Assembly: GCA_005503065.1 (NCBI GenBank)
Contig: SCOE01000016.1
Coordinates: 1 to 64,000, forward strand
Length of the DNA stretch: 64,000 nucleotides
Direction of reading: 5' to 3'
Origin: Comamonadaceae bacterium ALPHA2B
Lineage (GTDB): Bacteria > Pseudomonadota > Gammaproteobacteria > Burkholderiales > Burkholderiaceae_C
Made by a program: the position numbers and the translations under genes. How positions within the stretch are numbered: position 1 is the first letter of the stretch; each line of letters starts with the position of its first letter. Positions 42,021-50,867 of this stretch are shown in pieces. A model generated the notes under the pieces. That model was not told the origin of the DNA. It saw nothing but the letters and a program-made list of their open reading frames with translations, and did not search any database.

Positions 42021-42950
42021 TCAATCGCTCAGCGGCACGGTCTGCACCGGCGGCGGCTCGCACACCGCGGCCGTTCCCGTGGCCGCGGACAACGGCACGG
42101 GCTTCTCGATGCCCACGACGATGCCGCTGGGCTCCGGCGGGCGCGGCGGCGGAATGGCCTCGTTCTGCTTCTCGCGCACCACGATCTCTTTCTTCGTCAT
42201 CGTGACCGGTCCGAAGATCGTGCAGAAGGCGACGTCCTTGGCATCGCGTCCCGTGCCCACGCGCACCAGGCGGTCCACCGGCGCCATGCGCGTGGCGTCG
42301 AAGAGCACCCAGCGCCCGCCAACCCAGGCCTCGAAGACGGCATGGAAATCCTGCGGCGGCTCGTCGAACCACACATAGCCCACCACCAGCCGCGCCGGGA
42401 TGTTGAGGGCGCGGCAGAAGGTGATGCCCAGATGCGCGAAATCGCGGCACACGCCCGCACGCGCAACGAACACCTCCTGCGCCGTGGTGGTGGAGTCGCT
42501 GCTGCCCGGCTGGTAGCACAGGCTGTCGTGGATCCAGTCGACGATCGCCTGCACGCGGCCGATGCCCGGCGGCAGGTCGCCGAACAGCTGCTGCGCCGCA
42601 CGCGCCATCACGTCCGATTCGCAGTAGCGCGTGGGCATGAGGTAGTGCATCAGGGCGTCAGGCACCTGATTCACAGGTGCCTCCGCCAGGTCGGCCGGCA
42701 GGCTCACGGGCGCACGCTGCACGCTGGCGCGGTAGCGGATGGTGAGCGGCCCCGGCGCCGCGTCGAATCGGACGAAACGGTTGCCGCTGTTGTCGTCGCT
42801 GTAGTGGTGCAGCGCGACGGGCGGCTCGACCTGCAGCGATTCGCTGAGGATCGACTGCGAGGCGCAGTGCGCCGCCTCGATGTTCAGCAGCAGGTGCGAA
42901 GGCGCCGTGACCTCGTACTCGAGCACGGCATCGATGTGCGATTCATGCAT
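42021..42950 (-). CDS. Transglutaminase-like cysteine protease-fold protein
   Basis: 309 aa. The N-terminal half is beta-rich (DAVLEYEVTAPSHLLLNIEA). The core domain has the triad Cys in VARAGVCRDFAHLGITFCRA, His in PQDFHAVFEAWVG and Asp in RWVLFDATRMAPVDR. These are bacterial transglutaminase-like (DUF/TGc) features, often with peptidase or amidase activity. The last 45 residues are a Pro-rich tail (PPPRPPEPSG). No signal peptide is seen, so it is probably cytoplasmic. Substrate unknown. Confidence 0.9.
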   Translation of the reverse strand: MHESHIDAVLEYEVTAPSHLLLNIEAAHCASQSILSESLQVEPPVALHHYSDDNSGNRFVRFDAAPGPLTIRYRASVQRAPVSLPADLAEAPVNQVPDALMHYLMPTRYCESDVMARAAQQLFGDLPPGIGRVQAIVDWIHDSLCYQPGSSDSTTTAQEVFVARAGVCRDFAHLGITFCRALNIPARLVVGYVWFDEPPQDFHAVFEAWVGGRWVLFDATRMAPVDRLVRVGTGRDAKDVAFCTIFGPVTMTKKEIVVREKQNEAIPPPRPPEPSGIVVGIEKPVPLSAATGTAAVCEPPPVQTVPLSD

Positions 42951-43031
42951 GACTGCCTGCGCGCGCTGGGCTGCGCAGCCTCCCTGCCAGACATTGAAGG
43001 AACGAAGGTGTGGTGGCCGGCGCGGCGTCGC

Positions 43032-43214
43032 TCAGGCCAGGGCCGGCAGAGGCATCGGCCCGCGCCGCCCGCGACGGCGCTCGGGCAACTGCCAATTGGA
43101 TTGGGTCACATGCAGCACCCGCACCACCTGGTGGGCGGGTGATTGCAGCAACTGGCCGAGCGAGCGCCGGCGCGGCCAGCGCAGGTTCCGGTGAGCAGTG
43201 TCGGTCGCAGGCAC
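43032..43214 (-). CDS. Possible 60-aa basic protein overlapping the UPF0391 gene end
   Basis: A frame immediately after the UPF0391 gene: VPATDTAHRNLRWPRRRSLG, then QLLQSPAHQVVRVLHVTQSN and a basic, Pro-rich end. The stop of UPF0391 (43217-43219) overlaps a TTG in this frame (43218-43220), and a GTG lies at 43212-43214; both would suit translational coupling. Third-position G+C is high, as in real genes here. The sequence is protein-like but I recognise no family, so this is a moderate call. Confidence 0.4.
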   Translation of the reverse strand: MPATDTAHRNLRWPRRRSLGQLLQSPAHQVVRVLHVTQSNWQLPERRRGRRGPMPLPALA

Positions 43215-43216
43215 GG

Positions 43217-43402
43217 TCAATCCAGCGCCTTGCGCGCCGCACCGATGCCCAGCGCGGCCAGCACCAGGAACACCACGGCCAGCAGCAGGAACAGGCCGAA
43301 CAGCACCTTGGCGATGCCGGCCGCGCCCGCGGCCACGCCGCCGAAGCCGAGGGCCCCGGCCACCAGCGAAATCAGGGCGAAGATGATGGCGTACTTCAAC
43401 AT
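43217..43402 (-). CDS. UPF0391 (DUF1328) small membrane protein
   Basis: 61 aa with two membrane segments: [20 protein letters not shown] and [20 protein letters not shown], ending in [17 protein letters not shown]. This is the UPF0391/YtjA pattern, a very common stress-related small protein of unknown function. AAGGAG lies seven bases before ATG 43402; a longer frame upstream has no ribosome site. Confidence 0.93.
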   Translation of the reverse strand: MLKYAIIFALISLVAGALGFGGVAAGAAGIAKVLFGLFLLLAVVFLVLAALGIGAARKALD

Positions 43403-43683
43403 GGGGAAGCTCCTTGAAAAGAGGCGGCATCCGGATACAGAGTGCGTCCTCGCTGCCAGCACATGGAGCTTAGAAACGCGCCTTCGGCCCCCCGGACGGC
43501 GCGCCCCGCATGGCCCCGTAGGACAAGCTCGCGCGGCCCTGACGCCCGCCACCGCCATCCCTGTCAGGCGGGGTCCGCGCTGCGGCGCGAACGGCTACAT
43601 TCGCTGCGGACACCGGCCCCGGCCGGCTTCGCATCCCCGCATCCGCCCATCGACGGCACCAACGAACCAGGAGCTCTCTCGCC

Positions 43684-44292
43684 ATGAAGCTGTACTACTC
43701 CCCCGGGGCCTGTTCCCTCTCGCCCCACATCGCGCTGCAGGAAGCCGGGCTGGCCTTCGAGCCGGTGATGGCCAGCACCAAGAGCCACAAGCTCCAGGAC
43801 GGCACCGACTACTACGGCATCAACCCGCTGGGCTACGTGCCGCTGCTCGAGCTCGACGACGGCACCACGCTGCGCGAAGGCCCGGCCATCGTCCAGTACA
43901 TCGCCGACCTGGCGCCCACCAAGAACCTCGCCCCCGCCGCCGGCACCATGCAGCGCTACCGCCTGCAGGAATGGCTGACCTTCATCGGCACCGAGATCCA
44001 CAAGGGTTTCAGCCCGCTGTTCAATCCGGCCATGCCCGAGGAAGCCAAAACGATCTCGAAGGACAAGCTGAAGTCGCGCTACCAGTGGCTCGACAAGCAG
44101 CTCGAGGGCCGCGAGTTCCTGATGGGCGAGCACTTCAGCGTGGCCGACGGCTACCTGTTCACCGTCACCAACTGGGCCAAGCCCACGGGCGTCGACCTGT
44201 CGTCCTTCCCGAACGTGCTGGCCTGGCACGAACGCATCGGCCAGCGCCCGGCGGTGCAGGCGGCGATGAAGGCCGAAGGCCTGATCAAGTAA
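43684..44292 (+). CDS. Glutathione S-transferase, beta class
   Basis: 202 aa. MKLYYSPGACSLSPHIALQE carries the Cys10-type active residue of beta-class GSTs; YYGINPLGYVPLLELDDGTT with EGPAIVQYIADL binds glutathione. The C-terminal domain ends in VADGYLFTVTNWAKPTGVDL, as in GstA of E. coli and Proteus. CAGGAG lies in the leader. It detoxifies electrophiles and may act in stress. It converges on the photolyase gene with 15 bases between stops. Confidence 0.94.
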   Translation: MKLYYSPGACSLSPHIALQEAGLAFEPVMASTKSHKLQDGTDYYGINPLGYVPLLELDDGTTLREGPAIVQYIADLAPTKNLAPAAGTMQRYRLQEWLTFIGTEIHKGFSPLFNPAMPEEAKTISKDKLKSRYQWLDKQLEGREFLMGEHFSVADGYLFTVTNWAKPTGVDLSSFPNVLAWHERIGQRPAVQAAMKAEGLIK

Positions 44293-44307
44293 GCCGAAGC
44301 CATCGCC

Positions 44308-45852
44308 TCACAGCGCCTGCGGATCGTCCCGCATGCGCTGTGCGGTTCGGCGCAGCGCGGCCACCTCGTCGGCACCGAAGCGCTGCAGGTTCTTCACCAT
44401 CATCACCGTGCGCGGATTGCCCTCGAGCATGCGCGCATGCCGCGCGACGAAGTCCCAGTACATCACCGTCATCGGGCAGGCCGCCTCGCCGCTGCGCTCG
44501 GCCGGGCGGTACCGGCAGCCGTCGCAGTAATTGCTCATGCGCCGGATGTAGGCGCCGCCGGCCGCGTACGGCTTGGTGACGAAGCGCGCGCCGTCCGCGT
44601 AGAGCGACATGCCCAGCGTGTTGGGCGCCTCCACCCATTCCACCGCATCGACGTACACCGCCAGGTACCAGGTGTGCACCTGCGCCGGTTCCACGCCGAA
44701 GGTGAGCGCGAAGTTGCCCGTGACCATCAGCCGCTGGATGTGGTGCGCGTAGCCGGTGCGCAGGGTCTGGCCGATGGCCTGGCGCATGCAGCTCATGTGC
44801 ACGTTGCCGGTCCAGTACCAGTCGGGCAGCGGCGCGTCGTGCCGCAGCGCATTGGCCTGCAGCAGCTTCGGCATGCGCCACCAGTACACGCCCCGCATGA
44901 ACTCGCGCCAGCCGAGGATCTGGCGCACGAAGCCCTCCACCGCCTCGATGGGCGCGCGGCCGGCCTCGTGCTCGGCCACCGCCGCCGCGATCACCTCGCG
45001 CGGATCGAGCAGCTTGAGGTTGAGCGAGGACGAGATCAGGCCGTGGTAGAGGTAGGGCTCGTCCTGCCACATCGCGTCCTGGAAGCGGCCGAAGTCCTGC
45101 AGCCGTTCGGCCATGAAGGCGGCCAGCGCATGCAGCGCCTGCTCGCGCGTGACCGGCCAGTCGAAGCCGTCGGCGCTGCCGTAGTGGTCGCCGAAATGCG
45201 CCTCCACATCGGCCAGCACCTCGCGCGTGATCGCGTCCGGCGCGAAGGACGGCGGGCGTGGCAGCATGCCCGGCCCGGCGCGGCCGAAGGCGCCGCGGTT
45301 GTCGTGGTCGTAGTTCCACTGCCCGCCGGCCGGGCCGCCCTTTGCGTCGAGCAGCACGCCGTGCTGCTGGCGCATGCGGCGGTAGAAGGCCTCCATCACC
45401 AGCCGCGTCTTGCCGCGTGCATGGTCGGCGAACTCGGCGCGCGAGGCCATGAAGTGCAGGTCGTCGCGCACGTCCAGGCGCACGCCGGCGCGCGTGCAGG
45501 TGCCGGCGATGGCCTGCTCGAGGCGCCACTCGCCGGCCTCGGTCATCACCACGACCTCCGGCCGATGATGCGCGAGCGCGTCGGCCAGCGCGTCGGCGAT
45601 GCCGGCGAAGCGGTGGGTGCCGATGCGCAGGTACTGGAGCGGCCAGTGGCGTTCGTGCAGCAGCTCGGCGAAATGCCGCATCGCCGACAGGAAGAGCGCC
45701 GTACGCATCTTCGTGCTCGGCACATGTTCGGATTCCTCCTTGGCCTCGACCATCAGCACGCGGTCGTGGGCCGCGTCGAAACCTTCGAACGCCACGTTCT
45801 GCAGGCTCAGCTGGTCGCCGAGCACCAGCACCAGCCGACGCACGCGTGTCAT
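44308..45852 (-). CDS. Cryptochrome/photolyase-related protein, FeS-BCP (PhrB) class
   Basis: 514 aa. VLVLGDQLSLQNVAFEGFDA starts the alpha/beta domain of the photolyase-related (DUF523-like, Cry-Pro) family, and the helical FAD domain has YLYHGLISSSLNLKLLDPRE and WREFMRGVYWWRMPKLL. Cys residues that bind the 4Fe-4S cluster in PhrB are present: one near NVHMSCMRQAIGQ and a CDGC plus later AACP near YCDGCRYRPAERSGEAACPM. PhrB repairs (6-4) photoproducts. The start overlaps the MFS stop by 4 bases (ATGA). Confidence 0.93.
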   Translation of the reverse strand: MTRVRRLVLVLGDQLSLQNVAFEGFDAAHDRVLMVEAKEESEHVPSTKMRTALFLSAMRHFAELLHERHWPLQYLRIGTHRFAGIADALADALAHHRPEVVVMTEAGEWRLEQAIAGTCTRAGVRLDVRDDLHFMASRAEFADHARGKTRLVMEAFYRRMRQQHGVLLDAKGGPAGGQWNYDHDNRGAFGRAGPGMLPRPPSFAPDAITREVLADVEAHFGDHYGSADGFDWPVTREQALHALAAFMAERLQDFGRFQDAMWQDEPYLYHGLISSSLNLKLLDPREVIAAAVAEHEAGRAPIEAVEGFVRQILGWREFMRGVYWWRMPKLLQANALRHDAPLPDWYWTGNVHMSCMRQAIGQTLRTGYAHHIQRLMVTGNFALTFGVEPAQVHTWYLAVYVDAVEWVEAPNTLGMSLYADGARFVTKPYAAGGAYIRRMSNYCDGCRYRPAERSGEAACPMTVMYWDFVARHARMLEGNPRTVMMVKNLQRFGADEVAALRRTAQRMRDDPQAL

Positions 45853-47069
45853 GCCAGCGCTTTCTGCCGCCAGGCCAGCGCGGCCCCCAGCCACAACGCC
45901 AGGGCCGACGCGACCAGCCCGCGCGCCAGCCCGCCCGGGCCGTCGGCGATCCAGCCGACGACCGTGGGCCCGACGATCTGCCCGAGCGCGAAGAGGATGG
46001 TGAAGGCGCTGATGCCCGCAGCCCACTGCACCGGCGGCAGGTTGTGCCGCACCAGCGCGGTGGTCGACGCCACCACCGACAGGAACACGGCGCCGAACAG
46101 CAGCCCCGACGCCAGCGCCACCGGCCACGCCGGGCTGAGCACCGGCAGCAGCGTGGCCACGCCCAGCAGCGCATTGAGCAGTGCCTGCGGCCCGCCGCCG
46201 CGCCAGCGGCCCAGCACGCCGGCCCACAGCCGCGACGAGGCCACCACCGCTACGCCGAGCAGCGCGTAGAAGAGCGTGAGCTGGGCGGCGCTGGCGCCGC
46301 CGGTGCGCAGCAGCGCGATCACGAAGGTCATGTAGCCGATGTAGCCGGCACCGAAGCAGAGGTACCCGGCCATCGCCCAGCCCAGGCGGCGCAGCGGCAC
46401 GGTGGCACCTTGCGACGCGGGCCCGCCCGCGCCGGGCGCGGGCGCTGCCGGCAAGGCAAGGGCGGTCGCAGCAAGAAGGGCCGTCGCCATCAGGCTCGCG
46501 ACCGCCAGGCCCCACCAGGCCCAGCGCCACGCGTGCGCACCGTCGGCACCCCAGGCCAGCAGCGGCGGCACGCCCAGCGCCGACACCACGATGCCCAGGC
46601 CGGTGCCGCCGTAGTACAGCCCCAGCAGGAAGCCCGACTGCGCAGGATGCCGCGCCGCCAGTTGCGCGGCCAGCAGCCCGCCGGCGACGAACACCCACGC
46701 GCTCGCGACGCCCGCCAGCAGGCGCTGCACCCACAATGCCGGCGCGCCGGTGAAGAAGCCGCTGGCCGCCATGAACGCGCTTGCCAGCAGCGCGCCCACC
46801 ACCAGCAGCCGCCCGGCACCCCAGCGCCGCATCAGCGCCGGCGTGCACAGGGCGCCCAGCAGGTAGCCCAGCGCGTTGGCGGTGTTCATGCCGCCGGCCA
46901 GCGCGTAGCTCCAGCCCAGGTCGTCGCGCATCGGTGGCAGCAGCAGGCCGTAGGCGAAGCGGGTGATGCCCAGCGATACGGCCGCGCCCATCGACAGGCC
47001 GAGCGCCAGCAGCACGGACCTCGCGGCGGAAGCGGACGCGTCGGCGGAGGTGTCGGGCACGGTGCTCAT
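45849..47069 (-). CDS. YbfB/YjiJ-type MFS transporter
   Basis: 406 aa, about 12 membrane segments. The start LALGLSMGAAVSLGITRFAY and GLLLPPMRDDLGWSYALAGG, then ANALGYLLGALCTPALMRRW are characteristic of the YbfB/YjiJ family of the major facilitator superfamily. The loop after segment six (PAAPAPGAGGPASQG) is the usual central break. Substrate unknown. It is joined to the photolyase-like gene by an ATGA overlap, so the two are co-expressed and may share a stress context. Confidence 0.9.
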   Translation of the reverse strand: MSTVPDTSADASASAARSVLLALGLSMGAAVSLGITRFAYGLLLPPMRDDLGWSYALAGGMNTANALGYLLGALCTPALMRRWGAGRLLVVGALLASAFMAASGFFTGAPALWVQRLLAGVASAWVFVAGGLLAAQLAARHPAQSGFLLGLYYGGTGLGIVVSALGVPPLLAWGADGAHAWRWAWWGLAVASLMATALLAATALALPAAPAPGAGGPASQGATVPLRRLGWAMAGYLCFGAGYIGYMTFVIALLRTGGASAAQLTLFYALLGVAVVASSRLWAGVLGRWRGGGPQALLNALLGVATLLPVLSPAWPVALASGLLFGAVFLSVVASTTALVRHNLPPVQWAAGISAFTILFALGQIVGPTVVGWIADGPGGLARGLVASALALWLGAALAWRQKALA

Positions 47070-47261
47070 GGGGTCGGCGCATTCTGCGCTGGCGGCACTT
47101 GGGCCGCCTGTCGGACCGTTGCCTAGCAACAAACCGGCAACCCCGCTGCCGCAAGGCCGCGCGACGTGGCGTACGCTGCGCGGTGGAGGGTTCTGGCGCC
47201 GCCTGCGCGCCGGTCGCCCCGAAGACCCACAACAACCTCAGCGACGAAAGGCTTCACGCCC

Positions 47262-48365
47262 ATGCCCACCCTTTTCGACCCGGTCCAGGCCGGCGACCTG
47301 CACCTGAAGAACCGCATCGTGATGGCGCCGCTCACGCGCAACCGCTCGCCCAATGCGATCCCGCGCGACATCACCGCCACCTACTACGCGCAGCGCGCCG
47401 ATGCCGGCCTGCTCATCACCGAGGCCACCGCCATCAGCCACCAGGGCCAGGGCTATGCCGACGTGCCGGGCCTGTACGGCACCGAGCAGCTCGACGGCTG
47501 GAAGAAGGTCACCGCCGCCGTGCATGCCAAGGACGGCAAGATCGTCACGCAGCTGTGGCACGTCGGCCGCGTGTCGCACACCGAGCTGCAGCCCGACGGC
47601 GGCGCGCCGGTCGCGCCTTCGGCCATCACGGCCAAGACCAAGACCGTGCTCATCAAGGACGGCGTCCCCACGTTCGTCGAAACCTCGCACCCGCGCGCGC
47701 TGCGTGCCGACGAGCTGCCCGGCATCGTCCACACCTACGCCGCCGCCGCGCGCAACGCGGTCGAGACGGCCGGCTTCGACGGCGTCGAGATCCACGGCGC
47801 CAACGGCTACCTGCTCGACCAGTTCCTCAAGGACGGCAGCAACCACCGCACCGACGACTACGGCGGCTCCATCGAGAACCGCGCGCGCCTGCTGCTGGAG
47901 GTCACGCGCGCCGTGGCCGATGCCGTGGGCCATGGCAAGGTGGGCATCCGCCTGTCGCCGGTCACGCCGGCCAACGACGTGGTCGACAGCAACCCGCAGC
48001 CGCTGTTCGAGTACGTGGTGAAGCAGCTGGCGCAGCTCGGCCTGGCCTACATCCACATCATCGAGGGCGCGACCGGCGGCCCGCGCGAGATCCCCGACCG
48101 CCCCTTCGACTACGACGCGCTCAAGCAGGCCTACCGCGAGGCCGGCGGCCGCGCGGCCTGGATGGTGAACAACGGCTACGACCTGCCCATGGCCGAGATC
48201 GCCGTGAAGGAAGGCGACGACCTGATCGCCTTCGGCAAGCCCTTCATCGCCAACCCCGACCTGGTGCGCCGCATCCGCGAACACGCGCCGTGGAACGAGG
48301 TCGACAAGGCCACGCTCTACGGTGGCGGAGAGAAGGGCTACACCGACTATCCGACGCTGGGCTGA
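47262..48365 (+). CDS. Old yellow enzyme-type alkene reductase (NemA-like)
   Basis: 367 aa. MPTLFDPVQAGDLHLKNRIV, then MAPLTRNRSPNAIPRDITAT (the NRSPN region), FMN-contacting QLWHVGRVSHTELQPDGGAP, and VEIHGANGYLLDQFLKDGSN with HRTDDYGGSIENRARLLLEV. The catalytic His/Asn pair lies in IHGANGYL. It reduces activated C=C bonds and nitro compounds with NADPH. The ATG at 47262 is used; a 5' frame extension overlaps the MFS promoter. Confidence 0.94.
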   Translation: MPTLFDPVQAGDLHLKNRIVMAPLTRNRSPNAIPRDITATYYAQRADAGLLITEATAISHQGQGYADVPGLYGTEQLDGWKKVTAAVHAKDGKIVTQLWHVGRVSHTELQPDGGAPVAPSAITAKTKTVLIKDGVPTFVETSHPRALRADELPGIVHTYAAAARNAVETAGFDGVEIHGANGYLLDQFLKDGSNHRTDDYGGSIENRARLLLEVTRAVADAVGHGKVGIRLSPVTPANDVVDSNPQPLFEYVVKQLAQLGLAYIHIIEGATGGPREIPDRPFDYDALKQAYREAGGRAAWMVNNGYDLPMAEIAVKEGDDLIAFGKPFIANPDLVRRIREHAPWNEVDKATLYGGGEKGYTDYPTLG

Positions 48366-48402
48366 GCACCGCGCCGGGACGCGGGCGTTTCGCAGCCAAA
48401 AC

Positions 48403-48451
48403 GGCCTGAAACGCCCGCCCCACCTGCGCAGACAGCTATCGATTCAATAGC
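48403..48451 (-). repeat. GCTATC-family repeat R7 (inverse orientation)
   Basis: GGCCTGAAACGCCCGCCCCA leads to GCTATCGATTCAATAGC (48435-48451). It lies between the alkene reductase and tautomerase genes, which point the same way. Confidence 0.8.
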
Positions 48452-48496
48452 AACGCCGATGGCGGTGCCCCCGTCGGCTCCCACGGAGCTCCGCCC

Positions 48497-48892
48497 ATGC
48501 CCTACCTGCAGCTCGACGTCGCCGGCGCCTATCCCGCCGCGACCAAGCAGCGCCTGGCCGACGCGATGAGCCGGACCTACGCGCGCATGATGTCGGTCGA
48601 CATTCGCCGCATCACCGTCGCCGTGCGCGAGCTGGGCGACGGCGGGCTGTGGCGCATCGCCGTCGAAGGCGAAGCACCGGTTCAGGTCGCCATCCTGATG
48701 CTCGACATCCGCGCGGGCCGTCCGGCCGAGCTGCGGATGGCCGTCGCGCAGGCCCTGTGCGCCCACTGCATCGAGCTGCTGGGGCTGCGGGAAGACCGGC
48801 TCAACGTCGAGTTCACCCAGCACAGCGGCGACGAGATGTACCACCCCGCGCTCGGCGGTTTCAGCCCCGACTGGTCGCCGGACGAGGCCTAG
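48497..48892 (+). CDS. Tautomerase-family protein
   Basis: 131 aa. Begins M-P-Y-L-Q-L, so the catalytic Pro follows the initiator as in 4-oxalocrotonate tautomerases, and residues DVAGAYPAATKQRLADAMSR and YARMMSVDIRRITVAVRELG continue the family fold. The protein is about twice the usual 60-70 aa, with a second half (AVAQALCAHCIELLGLREDR then LNVEFTQHSGDEMYHPALGG) like the fused two-unit tautomerases. It ends inside the LysR gene's 3' part (32 base overlap, opposite strands). Confidence 0.82.
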   Translation: MPYLQLDVAGAYPAATKQRLADAMSRTYARMMSVDIRRITVAVRELGDGGLWRIAVEGEAPVQVAILMLDIRAGRPAELRMAVAQALCAHCIELLGLREDRLNVEFTQHSGDEMYHPALGGFSPDWSPDEA

Positions 48893-49808
48893 GCGTGCGC
48901 ATCGGCGGCGCGTGCTCCTCCATGAGCGCCGCCACCCAGTCGATGAACACGCGCAGCTTGGCGCTCACATGCCGGTTGGGCGGGAAGGCGACGTACAGCG
49001 GCATCGGATCCAGCTGCCAGTCGTCCAGCAGCGGCACCAGCTCGCCGCGCGCACGGTGCTCGCGGGCCATGTAGTCGGGCAGCCAGAGAATGCCCAGCCC
49101 CGCGAGGCCGGCCGCCAAATAGGCGTTGCCGTCGTCGACCGAGAACACGTGGCGCCCGCGCACCTCCACCCGCTCGCCCGCGCGGTGCATCGCGTAGGGC
49201 AGCGTCCGTCCGCTGCGCGCCCAGAGGAAACCGACCACCCGGTGGTGCGTGTCGGCCAGCTCGCCCGGGTGCGCGGGCCGGCCCGCGCGCGCCAGGTAGG
49301 CGGGTGACGCGTACACGCGCAGCTGCAGGTCGGCCACGCGCCGGGCCACGAGCGACGGGTCGGTCAACTCGCCGCCGCGCACCACGCAGTCGACCCGCTC
49401 GTCGATGAGGTCGACCCGGCGATCGCTCACGCCCATGTCGATCTCGATGTCGGGGTAGCGTGCATGAAAGGCCGGCAGCGCAGGCACCAGCACCAGGCGT
49501 GCGAGCGGGCTGGGCACGTCCACGCGCAGGTGCCCGCGTGGGGCGACGGCGGCGCCCGACAGGCTCGTCTCGGCATCGTCCAGGTCGGCCAGCAGGCGCA
49601 CCACGCGCTCGTAGTACGCCGCACCGTCGGCCGTGACGTTGACCTTGCGCGTGGTGCGGTTGAGCAGCTTCACGCGCAGCCGCGCCTCCAGTTGCTGCAC
49701 GAGCTGGGTCACCGTGGTCTTGTTGATCTGCAGCGTGGCGGCCGCCTGGGTGAAGCTGCGCGTCTCCACCACCCGGGCAAAGGCTTGCATCGCGTCGATG
49801 CGGTCCAT
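48861..49808 (-). CDS. LysR family transcriptional regulator
   Basis: 315 aa. MDRIDAMQAFARVVETRSFT with AAATLQINKTTVTQLVQQLE as DNA-binding domain, then a substrate domain (HLRVDVPSPLARLVLVPALP, RYPDIEIDMGVSDRRVDLID, RVDCVVRGGELTDPSLVARR) like the CrgA/DmlR group. It is divergent from a RidA-like gene, with a dyad at 49839-49858 between. It probably regulates the RidA-like gene and itself. ATG 49808 is followed by a normal LysR start. Confidence 0.93.
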   Translation of the reverse strand: MDRIDAMQAFARVVETRSFTQAAATLQINKTTVTQLVQQLEARLRVKLLNRTTRKVNVTADGAAYYERVVRLLADLDDAETSLSGAAVAPRGHLRVDVPSPLARLVLVPALPAFHARYPDIEIDMGVSDRRVDLIDERVDCVVRGGELTDPSLVARRVADLQLRVYASPAYLARAGRPAHPGELADTHHRVVGFLWARSGRTLPYAMHRAGERVEVRGRHVFSVDDGNAYLAAGLAGLGILWLPDYMAREHRARGELVPLLDDWQLDPMPLYVAFPPNRHVSAKLRVFIDWVAALMEEHAPPMRTPRPRPATSRG

Positions 49809-49838
49809 GGTCGCTCCTCGCGGCGAAGGGATTGTTCG

Positions 49839-49858
49839 GAATCGCCAAACAGTGATTC
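49839..49858. promoter_or_regulatory. Candidate LysR-type operator between LysR and RidA-like genes
   Basis: GAATCGCCAAACAGTGATTC has the inverted arms GAATC/GATTC 10 bases apart, near the usual position for a LysR recognition site upstream of a divergent target. Confidence 0.5.
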
Positions 49859-49937
49859 TGGACCTGGCGTGTTTATTCCGACCCGGTGGCTGCCTAGAGT
49901 CAGGGACATCGCCCAACCACCCCAATCCCGGACTCCG

Positions 49938-50351
49938 ATGAACTCCACCCCCACCCGCGACGTCGTCTTCCCGCCCGGCCGGCAGGCCCTGTACGAGAAG
50001 AACCGCTACTCCCCGGCCGTGCGCTCCAACGGTTTCCTCTTCGTCTCCGGCCAGGTCGGCAGCCGGCCGGACGGCTCGCCCGAGCCGGGGCTCGAGGCGC
50101 AGGTGCGCCGCGCCTTCGACAACCTCAACGCCATCCTCGGCGCAGCGGGCTGCACCTTCGACGACGTGGTCGACGTCACCGTGTTCGTCGTCGACCCGGC
50201 CGAGAAGTTCGAGACCATCTGGAAGATCGTGCCCGAGTACTGGGGCCACGCGCCCCACCCCACGCTCACCGGCATCGGCGTGACCTGGCTCTACGGCTTC
50301 GACTTCGAGATCAAGGCCATCGCCCGGCTGCCCGAAACGAAGGCGGCCTGA
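49938..50351 (+). CDS. RidA/YjgF-family protein
   Basis: 137 aa. [20 protein letters not shown] and [20 protein letters not shown], then [19 protein letters not shown], are RidA-family segments. The active-site region here is [20 protein letters not shown], where the Arg of true RidA is missing, so it belongs to a divergent subgroup and may use other substrates. It is divergent from the LysR gene. The second RidA-like gene of the window is at 26191. Confidence 0.9.
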   Translation: MNSTPTRDVVFPPGRQALYEKNRYSPAVRSNGFLFVSGQVGSRPDGSPEPGLEAQVRRAFDNLNAILGAAGCTFDDVVDVTVFVVDPAEKFETIWKIVPEYWGHAPHPTLTGIGVTWLYGFDFEIKAIARLPETKAA

Positions 50352-50421
50352 GCGCGCGCCGGCTGCATCCGCTCGGCCGGCGGCCCGTCGCGCCGCGCGT
50401 CCGGCTGCGATCATCGGCCGC

Positions 50422-50772
50422 ATGACCGATGCCCTGCTCCGCCTCGGCGGCACCCTGCTGCTCTTCATTGCCACTGCCGTGGCCGAGATCGTGGGCTGCT
50501 ACCTGCCCTGGCTGTGGCTGCGCAAGGGCGGCCCGGTGTGGCTGCTGCTGCCGGCCGCGCTGAGCCTGGCGCTCTTCGCCTGGCTGCTCACCCTGCACCC
50601 GCAGGCGGCCGGGCGCGTGTACGCGGCCTACGGCGGCGTCTACATCGCGGTGGCGCTGGGCTGGCTGTGGGTCGTCGACGGCATCGCGCCCACGCGCTGG
50701 GACGTGGTGGGCGCCGGCGTGGCGCTGGCGGGCATGGCGATCATCGTGCTGGCCCCGCGCGGGACGGCATGA
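50422..50772 (+). CDS. YnfA/UPF0060 small membrane protein
   Basis: 116 aa with four membrane segments: [20 protein letters not shown], then [40 protein letters not shown] and [18 protein letters not shown]. The AEIxGCYLxWxWLR start and the RVYAAYGG(V/I)Y segment are the YnfA signature, an SMR-like multidrug-type protein of 105-116 aa. It is followed by repeat R8 and stands as a single gene. Confidence 0.93.
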   Translation: MTDALLRLGGTLLLFIATAVAEIVGCYLPWLWLRKGGPVWLLLPAALSLALFAWLLTLHPQAAGRVYAAYGGVYIAVALGWLWVVDGIAPTRWDVVGAGVALAGMAIIVLAPRGTA

Positions 50773-50787
50773 TTGCGACCCGAATCG

Positions 50788-50835
50788 GGCCGCAGTGCCC
50801 GCCCAGCGGCTGCAGTCAGCTATCGAAAAGATATC
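50788..50835 (-). repeat. GCTATC-family repeat R8 (inverse orientation, imperfect)
   Basis: GGGCCGCAGTGCCCGCCCAG leads to GCTATCGAAAAGATATC (50819-50835), where the right arm is GATATC instead of GATAGC. It lies between the YnfA gene and the histidine kinase stop. Confidence 0.75.
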
Positions 50836-50867
50836 AATCGGCCCCTATGCGACCCGGGCGTGGTGCC

